A stretch of 64,000 bases of DNA from Desulfobaccales bacterium (GCA_041648175.1 JBAZPO010000001.1:186001-250000), one strand, 5' to 3'. Numbered from the stretch's first letter, positions 25,669-33,430 are shown. The notes: generated from the sequence alone by a model not told the origin. Program-made: numbers and translations.

Positions 25669-26043
25669 ATGAAGATACTCTTGGTGATGGTCGGCGGCAG
25701 CCTCGGGGCGCTGTCCCGCTATGCCGTGTCATTGTGGGCCGCAAAGCTTTTTGGAACCAGATTCCCTTGGGGAACTCTCACCGTCAATCTTTCAGGCTGC
25801 TTTCTCATCGGCCTGGCCTTTGCCTTGGGCGAACGGGGCCTCAGTATCATGAATCCTTCCATGCGCCTGTTTTTCATGACGGGGTTTCTTGGGGGTCTGA
25901 CGACTTTTTCCTCCTTCGGCCTGGAGACGATGAACGCCATGCGTGAGGGCAGCCATCTGGTCACGGTGGCCAACGTTCTTTCCAACAATGTCATCGGCAC
26001 AGCCTTGGTTTTTTTAGGCATGGTGGTGGGCCGCCTACGGTAA
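25669..26043 (+). CDS. crcB: Fluoride channel CrcB/Fluc
   Basis: The ATG at 25669 gives 124 residues, the normal Fluc length; a longer open frame to 25591 would run into the riboswitch leader. Four membrane helices carry GGSLGALSRYAVS, WGTLTVNLSGCFLIGLAF (pore Asn) and LGGLTTFSSFGLET. It exports fluoride as a dual-topology dimer and is here controlled by the fluoride riboswitch. The typical TTFSTF is TTFSSF. The DUF190/CBS gene follows after 13 bases. Confidence 0.95.
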   Translation: MKILLVMVGGSLGALSRYAVSLWAAKLFGTRFPWGTLTVNLSGCFLIGLAFALGERGLSIMNPSMRLFFMTGFLGGLTTFSSFGLETMNAMREGSHLVTVANVLSNNVIGTALVFLGMVVGRLR

Positions 26044-26056
26044 GGAAGGGCCAATT

Positions 26057-26707
26057 ATGCGGCAGTATAAAATAATTGAGATATTCACCAGTGAAGAGGC
26101 CCGTTGGCACGGGGAGCCTCTCCATGCTGCCATCGTCCAGTTGGTTCACGACCTGAAAATCGCGGCGCGGTGCCTGGTGACCAAGGGCATTGAAGGCTCT
26201 TATGAAAACGGAGAGATCGCCACCGGCAGGCTTGAGGTCCTCTCCTACAACCTGCCCGTGCGGATTACCATTGTGGCGCCGGCCGTCGAGTCCGAGCTGC
26301 TCTTAGCCAGGGCCGAGGAAATGGTCGCCGACGGGATCGTGACGGTTCAGGATGTAGCAGTCATTTCCCATAAAACCCGCGGCCCGTTCATCCCGAAGCA
26401 TACCAGGGTTCGAGACCTCATGACTCCGTCCCCTCAAAAGGTCAATCTGGACACCTCGCTGGCCGAAGTGGCCCGCCTGTTGCTCTCTTCCACTTTCACC
26501 GCGCTGCCGGTGGTTGACGAACAGAACCGGCCGGTCGGGGTAATCTCTCAGGGGGATTTGATCTACAGGGCCGGTTTGCCCATGCGACTCGGTTTGCTGG
26601 CGGCCTCCGATCAAGAAAAAGTGAGCACCGTCATTGCAGCCCTGACGCCGCGCCAGGCTAAAGAGGTCATGACCCGCCCCGCCATGACCATTGAGCAGGA
26701 TAAGTAG
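26057..26707 (+). CDS. DUF190/CBS protein, N-terminal part (ends at in-frame amber codon)
   Basis: Residues 1-105 form a DUF190 domain (RWHGEPLHAAIVQL, GIEGSYENGEIATGRL), a frequent partner of crcB. Then comes one CBS motif (VRDLMTPSPQKVNL...LPVVDEQNRPVGVIS) and the start of the next (AKEVMTRPAMTIEQDK). A TAG at 26705-26707 stops the frame in mid-domain; the same frame continues ATDAVNLML, exactly as a CBS domain should. CAG to TAG is the simplest explanation (nonsense mutation or sequence error). Ribosome site AAGGAAGG. Likely involved in fluoride or anion response; inference. Confidence 0.85.
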   Translation: MRQYKIIEIFTSEEARWHGEPLHAAIVQLVHDLKIAARCLVTKGIEGSYENGEIATGRLEVLSYNLPVRITIVAPAVESELLLARAEEMVADGIVTVQDVAVISHKTRGPFIPKHTRVRDLMTPSPQKVNLDTSLAEVARLLLSSTFTALPVVDEQNRPVGVISQGDLIYRAGLPMRLGLLAASDQEKVSTVIAALTPRQAKEVMTRPAMTIEQDK

Positions 26708-26728
26708 GCCACGGACGCGGTAAATCTC

Positions 26729-27322
26729 ATGCTTAACAAGCAGGTGAAGCGCCTCCCGGTCGTCGATGCCGAGGGCAAACTTGTGGGCGTCCTCTCGCGC
26801 GTGGATGTGTTTCATGCCATTTTGCGGGAGTGTCCGAATTGGCAAGCCTTCCAGAAGCAGCAGATTGCCGTGGACAATTTGCGATTCGTCTCCGACATTA
26901 TGCGCCGGGACACCTCGACGGTTTTTCCTGATACCCCGGTGGAGGAAGTGATTCGCCTTATCGACTGCAATGACATTCAGCGGGTGTGCGTCGTAGACCA
27001 AGAAGGGCATTTTCTCGGGTTGATCTCGGATAAAGACCTCCTGACCGCGTTTTCCGACCGCCACCCGGGTTTCTTTAATTACCTGGTCAGCAAGATGCCC
27101 TTTGCCGAACATGCCCAGCTTCGGGAGGACTTGAGCGGCAAAACCGCAGGGGAGGTTATGAACCCCAATATCGTCACGGTTGCCGAAGATGCCCCGATCA
27201 ATGAAGCCATCCGACTGATGCTCGATAAGGCGATCAAGCGCTTACCGGTGGTCGATTCCCAGGGGAAATTTAAAGGCCTGGTCAGCCGTGACGCCCTGTT
27301 GCGCGCCGGTTTTGCTTCCTGA
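26729..27322 (+). CDS. DUF190/CBS protein, C-terminal part after the amber codon
   Basis: In the same frame as the preceding piece (672 bases from its start), beginning MLNKQVKRLPVVDAEGKLVGV. It completes the second CBS motif and holds a third (DIMRRDTSTVFPDTPVEE) and a fourth (AGEVMNPNIVTVAEDAPINE...LPVVDSQGKFKGLVS). Intact, the gene would encode about 421 residues with DUF190 plus four CBS motifs that bind adenosyl nucleotides. The ATG has no good ribosome site, so independent translation is doubtful. Confidence 0.7.
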   Translation: MLNKQVKRLPVVDAEGKLVGVLSRVDVFHAILRECPNWQAFQKQQIAVDNLRFVSDIMRRDTSTVFPDTPVEEVIRLIDCNDIQRVCVVDQEGHFLGLISDKDLLTAFSDRHPGFFNYLVSKMPFAEHAQLREDLSGKTAGEVMNPNIVTVAEDAPINEAIRLMLDKAIKRLPVVDSQGKFKGLVSRDALLRAGFAS

Positions 27323-27389
27323 GCAGCCAAACTGGCGTGAAACGCATTCATTATGAGTTCAACAACCGCAGTTGGAACAGGCAACCCCC

Positions 27390-27418
27390 TTGACAAACTT
27401 CCTGCGCCTGCGTATAAA
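27390..27418 (+). promoter_or_regulatory. Consensus sigma-70 promoter for the tRNA pair
   Basis: TTGACA (27390-27395), exactly 17 bases, TATAAA (27413-27418). The mature tRNA-Gln starts 13 bases after the -10. Confidence 0.9.
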
Positions 27419-27430
27419 AATAGATGCAGT

Positions 27431-27504
27431 TGGGGGATCGTCTAACGGCAGGACTGCAGCCTCTGGAGTTGCCTATCAAGGTTCGAATCCTTGTCCCCCA
27501 GCCA
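27431..27504 (+). tRNA. tRNA-Gln (anticodon CTG)
   Basis: Acceptor TGGGGGA pairs with TCCCCCA, D-arm GTC/GAC, anticodon stem GCAGC/GTTGC with loop CTCTGGA (CTG anticodon), T-arm CAAGG-TTCGAAT-CCTTG, encoded GCCA end. 74 bases. It reads CAG codons. Confidence 0.95.
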
Positions 27505-27533
27505 ACTCAGACAACCAGCAGGTTTTTACATAT

Positions 27534-27609
27534 TCCCCGGTAGCTCAGCTGGTAGAGCGGGTGGCTGTTAACCACCTTGTCGGCGGTTCGAGTCCGTCCC
27601 GGGGAGCCA
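27534..27609 (+). tRNA. tRNA-Asn (anticodon GTT)
   Basis: Acceptor TCCCCGG/CCGGGGA, D-arm GCTC/GAGC, anticodon stem GGTGG/CCACC with loop CTGTTAA (GTT), T-arm GGCGG-TTCGAGT-CCGTC, encoded GCCA. 76 bases. Co-transcribed with tRNA-Gln. An integrase gene lies 65 bases downstream on the other strand, so its 3' end is the probable integration target. Confidence 0.96.
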
Positions 27610-27624
27610 GAATTGATCAATGTT

Positions 27625-27653
27625 TGGGGTAGCTACGGCTACCCCATTTTTTT
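27625..27653 (+). terminator. Rho-independent terminator of the tRNA operon
   Basis: Perfect 9-bp stem TGGGGTAGC/GCTACCCCA with a TACG loop, then seven T residues. Confidence 0.95.
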
Positions 27654-27656
27654 CCC

Positions 27657-27678
27657 GGGAGCACTATGGGAGCACTAT
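27657..27678. repeat. Tandem 11-bp repeat next to integrase (possible att region)
   Basis: GGGAGCACTAT occurs twice in tandem at 27657-27667 and 27668-27678, overlapping the integrase stop codon. A partial match (GGGAGCACAATG) occurs near 38478. It could be part of an attachment or recombinase-binding site; unproven. Confidence 0.4.
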
Positions 27679-28565
27679 TTTGTTCCGGCCCTTGATTTAC
27701 CGGAGTTTCCCAACTGCTCTTCCTGACCCAGGAACTCCTGGAGCTTCCGGTAAGCCTCCTGGGCGTCCCCAAAATCCACCGTGTTGTAGCGATTAAACAT
27801 GGCTGCAGTCTTGTGGCCGGTCATCTTCATGATCACCGATGGAGCGACTCCCGCTTTGCGCATATTGGTGTTGAAGGTGTGGCGCAAGTCGTGGAACCTG
27901 AAGTTGTCAATCCCGGCCTTTCGGCAGGCCCGCCCGAGGCAGGTCTTGATGGAGGCTATAGGCCGCCCCTTATACGTAAAGACCCGGGTATGTTCGATGG
28001 ACCTGACCTGCCCTGCCTTGTCCAGAATTGCCAGAAGCTCTTGGTTTAGAAAAATCACCCTGGGTTCCAAGGTCTTGGTGTCCACACCCTTAAGTTTGAT
28101 AGCCTTCTCTTTTAGACTTACCTTGTCCCAGGTGAGATTGAAGATTTCCCCGGCCCTCATCCCGGTCCAGTAAGCAAATCTGACTATCAGGGCGGCGTGC
28201 AGAGGAAGATGGGATATTAACAGTTCCAACTCCTCGGCCGACAGGATGCGGTCCCTGACATTGTTCTCCGGCAGCATCTTGATCTTCCAGCAGGGATTTC
28301 TCTCTGCCAGTTCATCGCGAATGGCCAAATTAAACATTCGCTTCAACACGGTGATTTCCCGGTTCACGCTGGCACTGCTCCTGGGTCGGCCGAGTTGGGT
28401 AATTCCCTGCAACCGCTGTCGCTGGTATTTTTCTACCATGGCGGGTTTGATCTTCTGGACTAGGATGTCGCCGAAGTATTCCGCCAAAACATGGCAAGCC
28501 CTTTCAATATGTTTGAAAGTCTTGTTTTGCCGCACCACCGGCAGTTCCAGGAACCACAGGACCAA
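27675..28565 (-). CDS. int: Tyrosine recombinase/integrase, core and catalytic part
   Basis: SAM-like core-binding domain followed by a catalytic domain with the full set of active-site motifs: Arg in TGMRAGEIFNLTW, HDLRHTF (His-x-x-Arg), GHK for the third His (MTGHKTAAM), and Tyr in MFNRYNTV. It would integrate an element at the nearby tRNA-Asn. The same frame continues upstream to a TGA at 28620-28622 and then to an arm-binding N-terminal domain, so the gene is split by one in-frame stop codon. Start of this part is nominal (TTG). Confidence 0.88.
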   Translation of the reverse strand: MVLWFLELPVVRQNKTFKHIERACHVLAEYFGDILVQKIKPAMVEKYQRQRLQGITQLGRPRSSASVNREITVLKRMFNLAIRDELAERNPCWKIKMLPENNVRDRILSAEELELLISHLPLHAALIVRFAYWTGMRAGEIFNLTWDKVSLKEKAIKLKGVDTKTLEPRVIFLNQELLAILDKAGQVRSIEHTRVFTYKGRPIASIKTCLGRACRKAGIDNFRFHDLRHTFNTNMRKAGVAPSVIMKMTGHKTAAMFNRYNTVDFGDAQEAYRKLQEFLGQEEQLGNSGKSRAGTK

Positions 28566-28619
28566 TTGGCTGAAGGTCAGGTTCGACTCTTCCTTGATGT
28601 CCAGATATTTCCGTTCGGT

Positions 28620-28793
28620 TCACAAAACCATTTTCTTTTGGTAGGCCCGCTCGGCTAGCTTTTTCTGGAACCCCACCTTTTCGATCCGGTACTTGATCTT
28701 GCCGGTCCGAGGGTCCCGGCCGATGGGGTACTTGATGAACCAGGGCCCGGTCTTACGGCCCTGGGAATCACGATATTTTTGGTAAATGCTCAT
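28620..28793 (-). pseudogene. Integrase N-terminal arm-binding domain, cut off by in-frame UGA
   Basis: MSIYQKYRDSQGRKTGPWFI begins at an ATG with AAGGAG eight bases upstream. It reads into KLAERAYQKKMVL and then UGA; the same frame resumes TERKYLDIKEES and joins the core domain. A CGA-to-TGA or TGG-to-TGA change would explain it. Without read-through the integrase lacks its arm-binding domain, so the element is probably immobile. Confidence 0.75.
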
Positions 28794-28923
28794 GGTTGCC
28801 ACTCCTTATAAGTTCAAGGAGACAGCAGAGACGGGGTTACTGGCTAAGGGAAAACATCACCTCCTTTCCCCTGAAGATATGCCAGTTCCCGCCCCGGCTG
28901 TCAATGAATTGGTGGTAGAGGGT

Positions 28924-29124
28924 TTAGTTGATTGTGGGGAGCTGGTCCAGGAAGCGGTCGACGTCCTTCCGGTCCCACTTTAACCGGCGCCCGATACGCT
29001 TGGTTTTGATTGGGAAGGTACCAGCCGCCAGCTTGTTGTAAATGGTCTGGCGGCTGAGCCCCACGTAATCTGAGAGATCCTGGATGTCCAGCATGCGTCT
29101 TTCAACGGCTACAGTTCTGTTCAA
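28924..29124 (-). CDS. AlpA/excisionase-type helix-turn-helix protein
   Basis: 66 residues: MLDIQDLSDYVGLSRQTIYNKLAAGTFP...RIGRRLKWDRKDVDRFL is the MerR-like winged-helix pattern of AlpA and excisionase proteins. It lies directly upstream of the integrase on the same strand, the usual position for a recombination directionality factor. Confidence 0.85.
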   Translation of the reverse strand: MNRTVAVERRMLDIQDLSDYVGLSRQTIYNKLAAGTFPIKTKRIGRRLKWDRKDVDRFLDQLPTIN

Positions 29125-29438
29125 TGCGATTAAATCCTCCTGGTAGATCGTGGTGGAAAACGTAATGTGACTTAAAAACTTTGATTCGGGCCAGGGTGCA
29201 TAGTTATCCCCGGGTTTGGTGTAATCGTTTAAGCCTGGGCCAGATTTTCGTTCTTACGTGCAGTGTAATTGCCAGCGCAACCGGTACTCACTGTGCCGTT
29301 TATGTTGCCGCTGTTCATCGTTCGGGAGCTGACGCGCCCGTCTATTTTTATGGAGCCCAGGCCGGTAATGCTAATTGGTCAAAACCTTAGGCGGTGGATG
29401 GATCCATACCGAATGCCATTTTATGGTGCCGGTAGAAT

Positions 29439-30434
29439 TTATTTTCCGCCGTTGGCCTGCTTCCTTGCCGTGGCCACCAACTTGTCGGCGTCCTTGGGCT
29501 TTTCTACAGGGATAAATCTGCAGCCTTTCTCAATGCGGAACCAGAAATCCATGCCGTTCGGGTTAACATCGTCTCTGGCAGGATCCTTGGCCTTCTCGAT
29601 GACCAAGCGGTTCAGGTCTCGCTCTTTGAAGTAGTCCAGAGTCAGGTAGAGGAAGGGTTTTTCCATGGTTAAGGCGCCCCCCCGGCCAAGCATGTTGCCA
29701 TGTTTCATCTGGAGGCCCATGAAAGTGACGCCTGACTGGCCCTGTTGTTGTTTGAAAATGTCCCTGATGGGTATGCCGACCTCATGGAAGTCCTGATAAA
29801 TCTCCAGGTAATCGATCACGTTGAGTCCGGTAGGATTCATGGCCGGAGCGAAGTTGCTATCATGAACCCTGAAATCTACATACCTCTCCCAATCATCCAG
29901 AGATGTGCCATGCACCTCACAGAAATCGTGGAGCCGAATGCTTAGCCGCACGTCCGACAACTCCGAGGTCAAGTACTTGACTGGTAATATGTCCCAGTTG
30001 AGTTGGACCAGGTTCAGGAAGAAGCCGGTTTTGCCGGCGTTGGTGGCGCCAGCCACGACAATGAGGTCTCCCGGGTAGATCAGAACATATTGCTCCAGGC
30101 CCAAGGGGAGCCGCATTGACAATGGCTTGGGAATTGTCCGGAGTATCCTGAGTCTGCCAGTGTCACTTTGGTCCTCTGGAGGGGAGGTCTGAGTTTGCCC
30201 GGGTTTGTCACCGGCTCGGCAATAATTGCCCTTCTTTCCGTTGACCCGCTCCAGCAGCCCTTTCTTCTCCAACCGGCCCAGCCTGTTGGAGACCAGCTTT
30301 CTTAAGGACTCCCATTCCTCCGGGGTAGTGGGGGGTGGTGAAATAGATGGTGATTTCACCACTTCTCTGGCGATTTCATCAACGGTAAATGTTCCACTGG
30401 CAGCTTGGACAATTTTATGAATACGAGCAGCCAT
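29439..30434 (-). CDS. RecA-fold (DnaB-like) helicase/ATPase of the mobile element
   Basis: The ATG at 30434 (MAARIHKIVQAASG), preceded by AGGAA, gives 331 residues; the longer open frame upstream is out of phase with real coding. N-terminal ~90 residues look like a winged-helix DNA-binding module (VSNRLGRLEKKGLLERV). Then comes a RecA-like ATPase with Walker A GATNAGKT and LTSELSD, as in DnaB/AAA_25 helicases, and LGRGGALTMEKPFLYLTLD near the end. With the primase-like gene upstream it resembles a replication module. Confidence 0.75.
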   Translation of the reverse strand: MAARIHKIVQAASGTFTVDEIAREVVKSPSISPPPTTPEEWESLRKLVSNRLGRLEKKGLLERVNGKKGNYCRAGDKPGQTQTSPPEDQSDTGRLRILRTIPKPLSMRLPLGLEQYVLIYPGDLIVVAGATNAGKTGFFLNLVQLNWDILPVKYLTSELSDVRLSIRLHDFCEVHGTSLDDWERYVDFRVHDSNFAPAMNPTGLNVIDYLEIYQDFHEVGIPIRDIFKQQQGQSGVTFMGLQMKHGNMLGRGGALTMEKPFLYLTLDYFKERDLNRLVIEKAKDPARDDVNPNGMDFWFRIEKGCRFIPVEKPKDADKLVATARKQANGGK

Positions 30435-30477
30435 GCTGATTTCCTGGGTTTTGGCCGAGGCTGATGCCTCGCTTGAT

Positions 30478-30497
30478 GGTGAAATGCGTGGTGAAAT
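30478..30497. promoter_or_regulatory. GGTGAAAT direct repeats (operator- or iteron-like)
   Basis: GGTGAAAT at 30478-30485 and 30490-30497, 12 bases apart, 44-63 bases upstream of the helicase start. The same word recurs inside the gene at 30337-30344 with an inverted copy at 30353-30360. A binding site for the encoded winged-helix protein is possible. Confidence 0.4.
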
Positions 30498-30553
30498 GGC
30501 ATTCTCCTTATATAGATAATTTATTCTTAGAGGATCCCGAAAGGAGCCCTCAC

Positions 30554-30597
30554 CCCACAAGCCACCCTGGGGCCCTGACCCAGGGATGGCTCGTGGG
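30554..30597. repeat. Long hairpin in the primase-helicase spacer (1)
   Basis: CCCAC-AGCCA-CCCTGGG pairs with CCCAGGG-TGGCT-GTGGG across a seven-base loop, with only single mismatches. Lies in the 322-base non-coding stretch between the primase-like and helicase-like genes. Confidence 0.65.
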
Positions 30598-30641
30598 TTA
30601 TGCCTTTCTTCTTGACCTTCTAAAGATGGTCCACAGGTGGG

Positions 30642-30685
30642 GGGGTATGCACCACCCCAGAGGAGCCAGGGTGGGTGCATACCCC
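30642..30685. repeat. Long hairpin in the primase-helicase spacer (2)
   Basis: GGGGTATGCACCACCCC (30642-30658) pairs almost perfectly with 30669-30685, leaving a 10-base loop. Together with the preceding hairpin it may be a replication origin, regulatory site or terminator. Confidence 0.65.
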
Positions 30686-30756
30686 GTCGTCCGCCTGGCA
30701 GTATAGCGGTTGAGTGTAAGGTCCGGCAAAACCGGCTTCGTGGTCGATGGTCGACA

Positions 30757-31785
30757 TCATCGGCGGTCCCTCCCGCCTGTTGAGCCCTGGGGCGGCTGCC
30801 AGCCCATGTCAGTAATGGCCTTTTGGATAGTCCGGGCCAGGTAAGCGGAGTTGATTTTGTTCTTGTCACGCATGAACAGCTTTGACTCCTTGAAAAGGGC
30901 ATAGACCCGTACAGCATTACCGTTAGTGAGCCGGGCCAGCCGGTTGGCCAGCGCTTGGTCTGCCTCTGACTGGGTGCGGTAAGGACCATGTTTCCGCAAC
31001 CGGCCTGCACCTTTCCAGTCCCCGATAAACAAATATCTGTACATTTCACCTTGACGCCCCGCCTTCAGCTCCCGGATGATCTCCAGGTCCGGCGGCGTCA
31101 ACACCGCAGTTTGAAAATGCTCCAGCAGTGTATCAAGGACTCCGACGTCAATCCTGGGCTTCCGTCCATGTGCCGATGGGTCATTGCGGAGCGGCAATGA
31201 ACTATCCCGGCCATTTTCTAGGAAACGAGCGTAAACAAGCTTGAGCTCTTTTGGGCGGTTCTCGATGGCGTTACCTGCACCATTGGCCAGGAGATTACCG
31301 GTTATGGTGAAGTAGTGGCGGGAATCATACATCTCCACGTCACCCTCCTTTCTCTTGCCCGGCGGCAAGACCCCAAAAACGATAATGTGCAGGCCGCTTC
31401 CGGACGGAGAGATCTCGGTGTAGGAGCTCAACTGCTCCACAATCTCTAAAGCCCAGGGTTCAATCACGCCGGTTTCTGGATCGCGGCACTTGTCCAGGTC
31501 GATGCCCGTGAATGGGTCGTCTTTGGTAAAAACAAAGCCCAACCCCATGATGCCTTTATTCTTCCGCCGTTCATAATACTTACAGGCCTGGCCGAAAGTT
31601 CCCCAGGTAGAAGGGTCAGTGGGCGATGCAAACCTGCCGGTCTTTGGATCCACCGGCACTTTCTTCCATTTGCCGTCTTCAAACTTCAGCTTCCAACAGA
31701 CCCATTGACGCCGCAGCGTCAGAACTCCAGGGATTTTCATTAGATCTACTGGAAGTACTGGCGGTTTCCCGCTGTAACCATTCAT
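30757..31785 (-). CDS. Primase-polymerase-like replication protein (NrS-1/PrimPol type)
   Basis: 342 residues. N-terminal domain: LRRQWVCWKLKFEDGKWKKV, ASPTDPSTWGTF, GLGFVFTKDDPFTGIDLDKC (acidic metal-binding residues), TEISPSGSGLHIIVFG and MYDSRHYFTITGN, matching phage/plasmid primase-polymerases such as NrS-1 polymerase. C-terminal ~80 residues (YRTQSEADQALANRLARLTN...RTIQKAI) match the accessory helical domain found in the same family. No helicase domain is fused; the next gene supplies one. Belongs to the integrated element. Confidence 0.78.
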   Translation of the reverse strand: MNGYSGKPPVLPVDLMKIPGVLTLRRQWVCWKLKFEDGKWKKVPVDPKTGRFASPTDPSTWGTFGQACKYYERRKNKGIMGLGFVFTKDDPFTGIDLDKCRDPETGVIEPWALEIVEQLSSYTEISPSGSGLHIIVFGVLPPGKRKEGDVEMYDSRHYFTITGNLLANGAGNAIENRPKELKLVYARFLENGRDSSLPLRNDPSAHGRKPRIDVGVLDTLLEHFQTAVLTPPDLEIIRELKAGRQGEMYRYLFIGDWKGAGRLRKHGPYRTQSEADQALANRLARLTNGNAVRVYALFKESKLFMRDKNKINSAYLARTIQKAITDMGWQPPQGSTGGRDRR

Positions 31786-31860
31786 AATTTGTTATAAACC
31801 TCCATGTTTTTGTAAAGTAATCTGGTCATCATTTGTCCTCATCTTCTCTGCCTACCGCTT

Positions 31861-31996
31861 ATACCAAGTTGCGCTCAGAGAAGTAAAAATAGCTTGGGTT
31901 TTGTAGGGGGGCACTTGCAGGTGCGACCACCTTGAGGGCGGACACACAGGTCCGCCCCTATGATCTAAAATTACCTGTATGACCGCAACTCGGTAT
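31861..31996. mobile_element. MITE-like palindromic element with 17-bp terminal inverted repeats
   Basis: ATACCAAGTTGCGCTCA at 31861-31877 matches the reverse complement of 31980-31996 at 15 of 17 positions. The interior contains a GGGCGGAC/GTCCGCCC hairpin (about 31937-31957) and no open frame. Size (136 bp) and structure suggest a non-autonomous inserted element. Flanking target duplication is not clear. Confidence 0.55.
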
Positions 31997-32084
31997 TACT
32001 GACCCCGGCAGGCAGGGTTCCAACGCGCCATGGCCCGGCCTTCGATGTTTACGGCTCCTTGCATCAGCCCCTTTTCTTTGCTCA

Positions 32085-32237
32085 TCAGGGGCTTTGGGTT
32101 CGGAACAAGTGAAGCTCCCGGTTGTTTCCCAGTTCCAATGGCCTAACAGACCTTCTGCCCCGCAGAACGGAATAGGTCATGTAGATCAGAGTGCTTATGC
32201 GACAGGTAAAATCAAAACTGAATTGTTTGATCGCCAT
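32085..32237 (-). CDS. Possible 50-residue small protein
   Basis: An ATG with a strong AAGGAGG site eight bases upstream opens a 50-codon frame (MAIKQFSFDFTCRISTLIYM..., ends RTQSP). No family is recognised. It lies about 300 bases before the primase-like gene on the same strand. The ribosome site is the main evidence. Confidence 0.35.
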   Translation of the reverse strand: MAIKQFSFDFTCRISTLIYMTYSVLRGRRSVRPLELGNNRELHLFRTQSP

Positions 32238-32704
32238 TGCGATTGCCTCCTTCTTCTTGAGTTGTGATCTTGCACTATTCCAACATGACTATTCAGACTG
32301 TCAATCTACCTGACTAGCTGCATCACACCGGAAGCGGAGATCGCCAGTTAAATGGCGGGCTTGCCGCCACTTTGAAGCGGCAGAACCCCGCTGATTCGGA
32401 GGTGGAATCTGCGAGGTTATGGACTTGTGCCAGATATCTTTAGGCATGAAAAGCAACTGTTGGGAAGCCCGGTCAAGAATACTTTGGGGTCATGCAGGAT
32501 TTACCAGGGAGGGGCGCTGTGCGGAGCGTGCTATAAAGAAGGGTGCCCTGGGCTTGGGCTTGGGGTAAGACGGCCGCCGTCAATGGGAAGTATTTATGTT
32601 TTCGGGAAAACGGGATACTGACTCATCGTCCATGCGGAAATTCACCAGATGTCCGCTTCTATATCATATGTCCCCACCTTGCCGGGGGATCAATGAGCGC
32701 CATC

Positions 32705-32793
32705 GTTTCTCCGATCTTATTGAGAATGAATTGCAGTGACCCAACTTGGGTCACTTGAGATTGGCAAATTATTTTCACCGCCGGTGCATTTTT
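32705..32793. repeat. 89-bp repeat, copy 1, with dyad TGACCCAA-C-TTGGGTCA
   Basis: Nearly identical to 33058-33146 (same length) except for a central 17-bp dyad and a few bases. The flanks also carry weakly inverted words (TGAGAATGAATTGC and GCAAATTATTTTCA). The dyad at about 32737-32753 is a perfect 8-1-8 palindrome. Confidence 0.8.
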
Positions 32794-32853
32794 AGTGACA
32801 GCGCATTAAGCCGATGCAGTTCTGCCCGCATGGCCCAGAAACTTTCCAGCGCT

Positions 32854-33045
32854 TTAGCGTTGGAAATAGCCGGAAAGCTTGGTGTCGGGAAACTTTTTGG
32901 CCAGCTCGTCTGCTGATGGCGGCAACAACTCAAAAATGGGGTCTTCTCCGGTATCGAAAGAAACTTGGATGGTATCTTCAGGGCTTATAGAGATTTCATT
33001 CCCTGATCGGTCATATCCGCTCATCTCACCATGCCCCCTCTGCAT
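32854..33045 (-). CDS. Possible small acidic protein between the 89-bp repeats
   Basis: 63 residues (or 56 from MSGYDRSG at 33024): acidic, soluble, EISISPEDTIQVSFDTGEDP then LPPSADELAKKFPDTKLSG. No family recognised. It starts 13 bases after repeat copy 2 as read on this strand, so the repeat would be its promoter region. Ribosome site is weak. Confidence 0.4.
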   Translation of the reverse strand: MQRGHGEMSGYDRSGNEISISPEDTIQVSFDTGEDPIFELLPPSADELAKKFPDTKLSGYFQR

Positions 33046-33057
33046 GATAGTGCCAAA

Positions 33058-33146
33058 GTTTCTCCGATCTTATTGAGAATGAGTTGCAGTGTTCAACCGT
33101 TGAACATTTTAAATTGGCAAATTATTTTCACTACCGGTGCATTTTT
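33058..33146. repeat. 89-bp repeat, copy 2, with dyad TGTTCAAC-C-GTTGAACA
   Basis: Same flanks as copy 1, but the central dyad (33090-33106) differs at four of eight arm positions, each compensated in the other arm so that the palindrome stays perfect. Confidence 0.8.
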
Positions 33147-33430
33147 TTTAATGTTTCCGCAACAGACCGATGAAGCTGGAAAATTCCGATTCCGGTACAT
33201 GGTTCTGCGTAGTGGGTGACAGGTTGTTAACGGCCCGGCAATGCTGATTTGCAGTTTTGGCTAATCTCGGTCTTGGCTGGCCGCCTAAAATAGAGGCCGC
33301 GGCGGACCGCTGATGCCACATTGCCAGGACCTACAGCAATGCCTGAATAGTCCGCCAGGTTCCCGGAGAAGATCTCGCAGGTACTTGGCCAATCATCGGA
33401 CCTCCGGCCCTGCCAGCGTTGTCCGCCTCA

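Noticed and set aside
26705..26707. Amber codon read as pyrrolysine
   Set aside because: Possible in principle, but no pyl gene is visible and CAG-to-TAG is simpler; UGA in the integrase suggests general decay or sequence error.
30435..31049. Upstream extension of the helicase frame
   Set aside because: The extra residues overlap the primase gene in another frame and are low complexity; AGGAA before 30434 marks the real start.
32762..32778. Sigma-54-like TTGGCAAATTATTTTCA inside the 89-bp repeats
   Set aside because: The -12 GC is missing and two conserved bases differ; no clear gene follows on that strand.
32725..32780. Fur box or integron attC interpretation of the 89-bp repeats
   Set aside because: TGAGAATGA words are only partial Fur half-sites and the attC core triplets GTT/AAC are absent from the ends.
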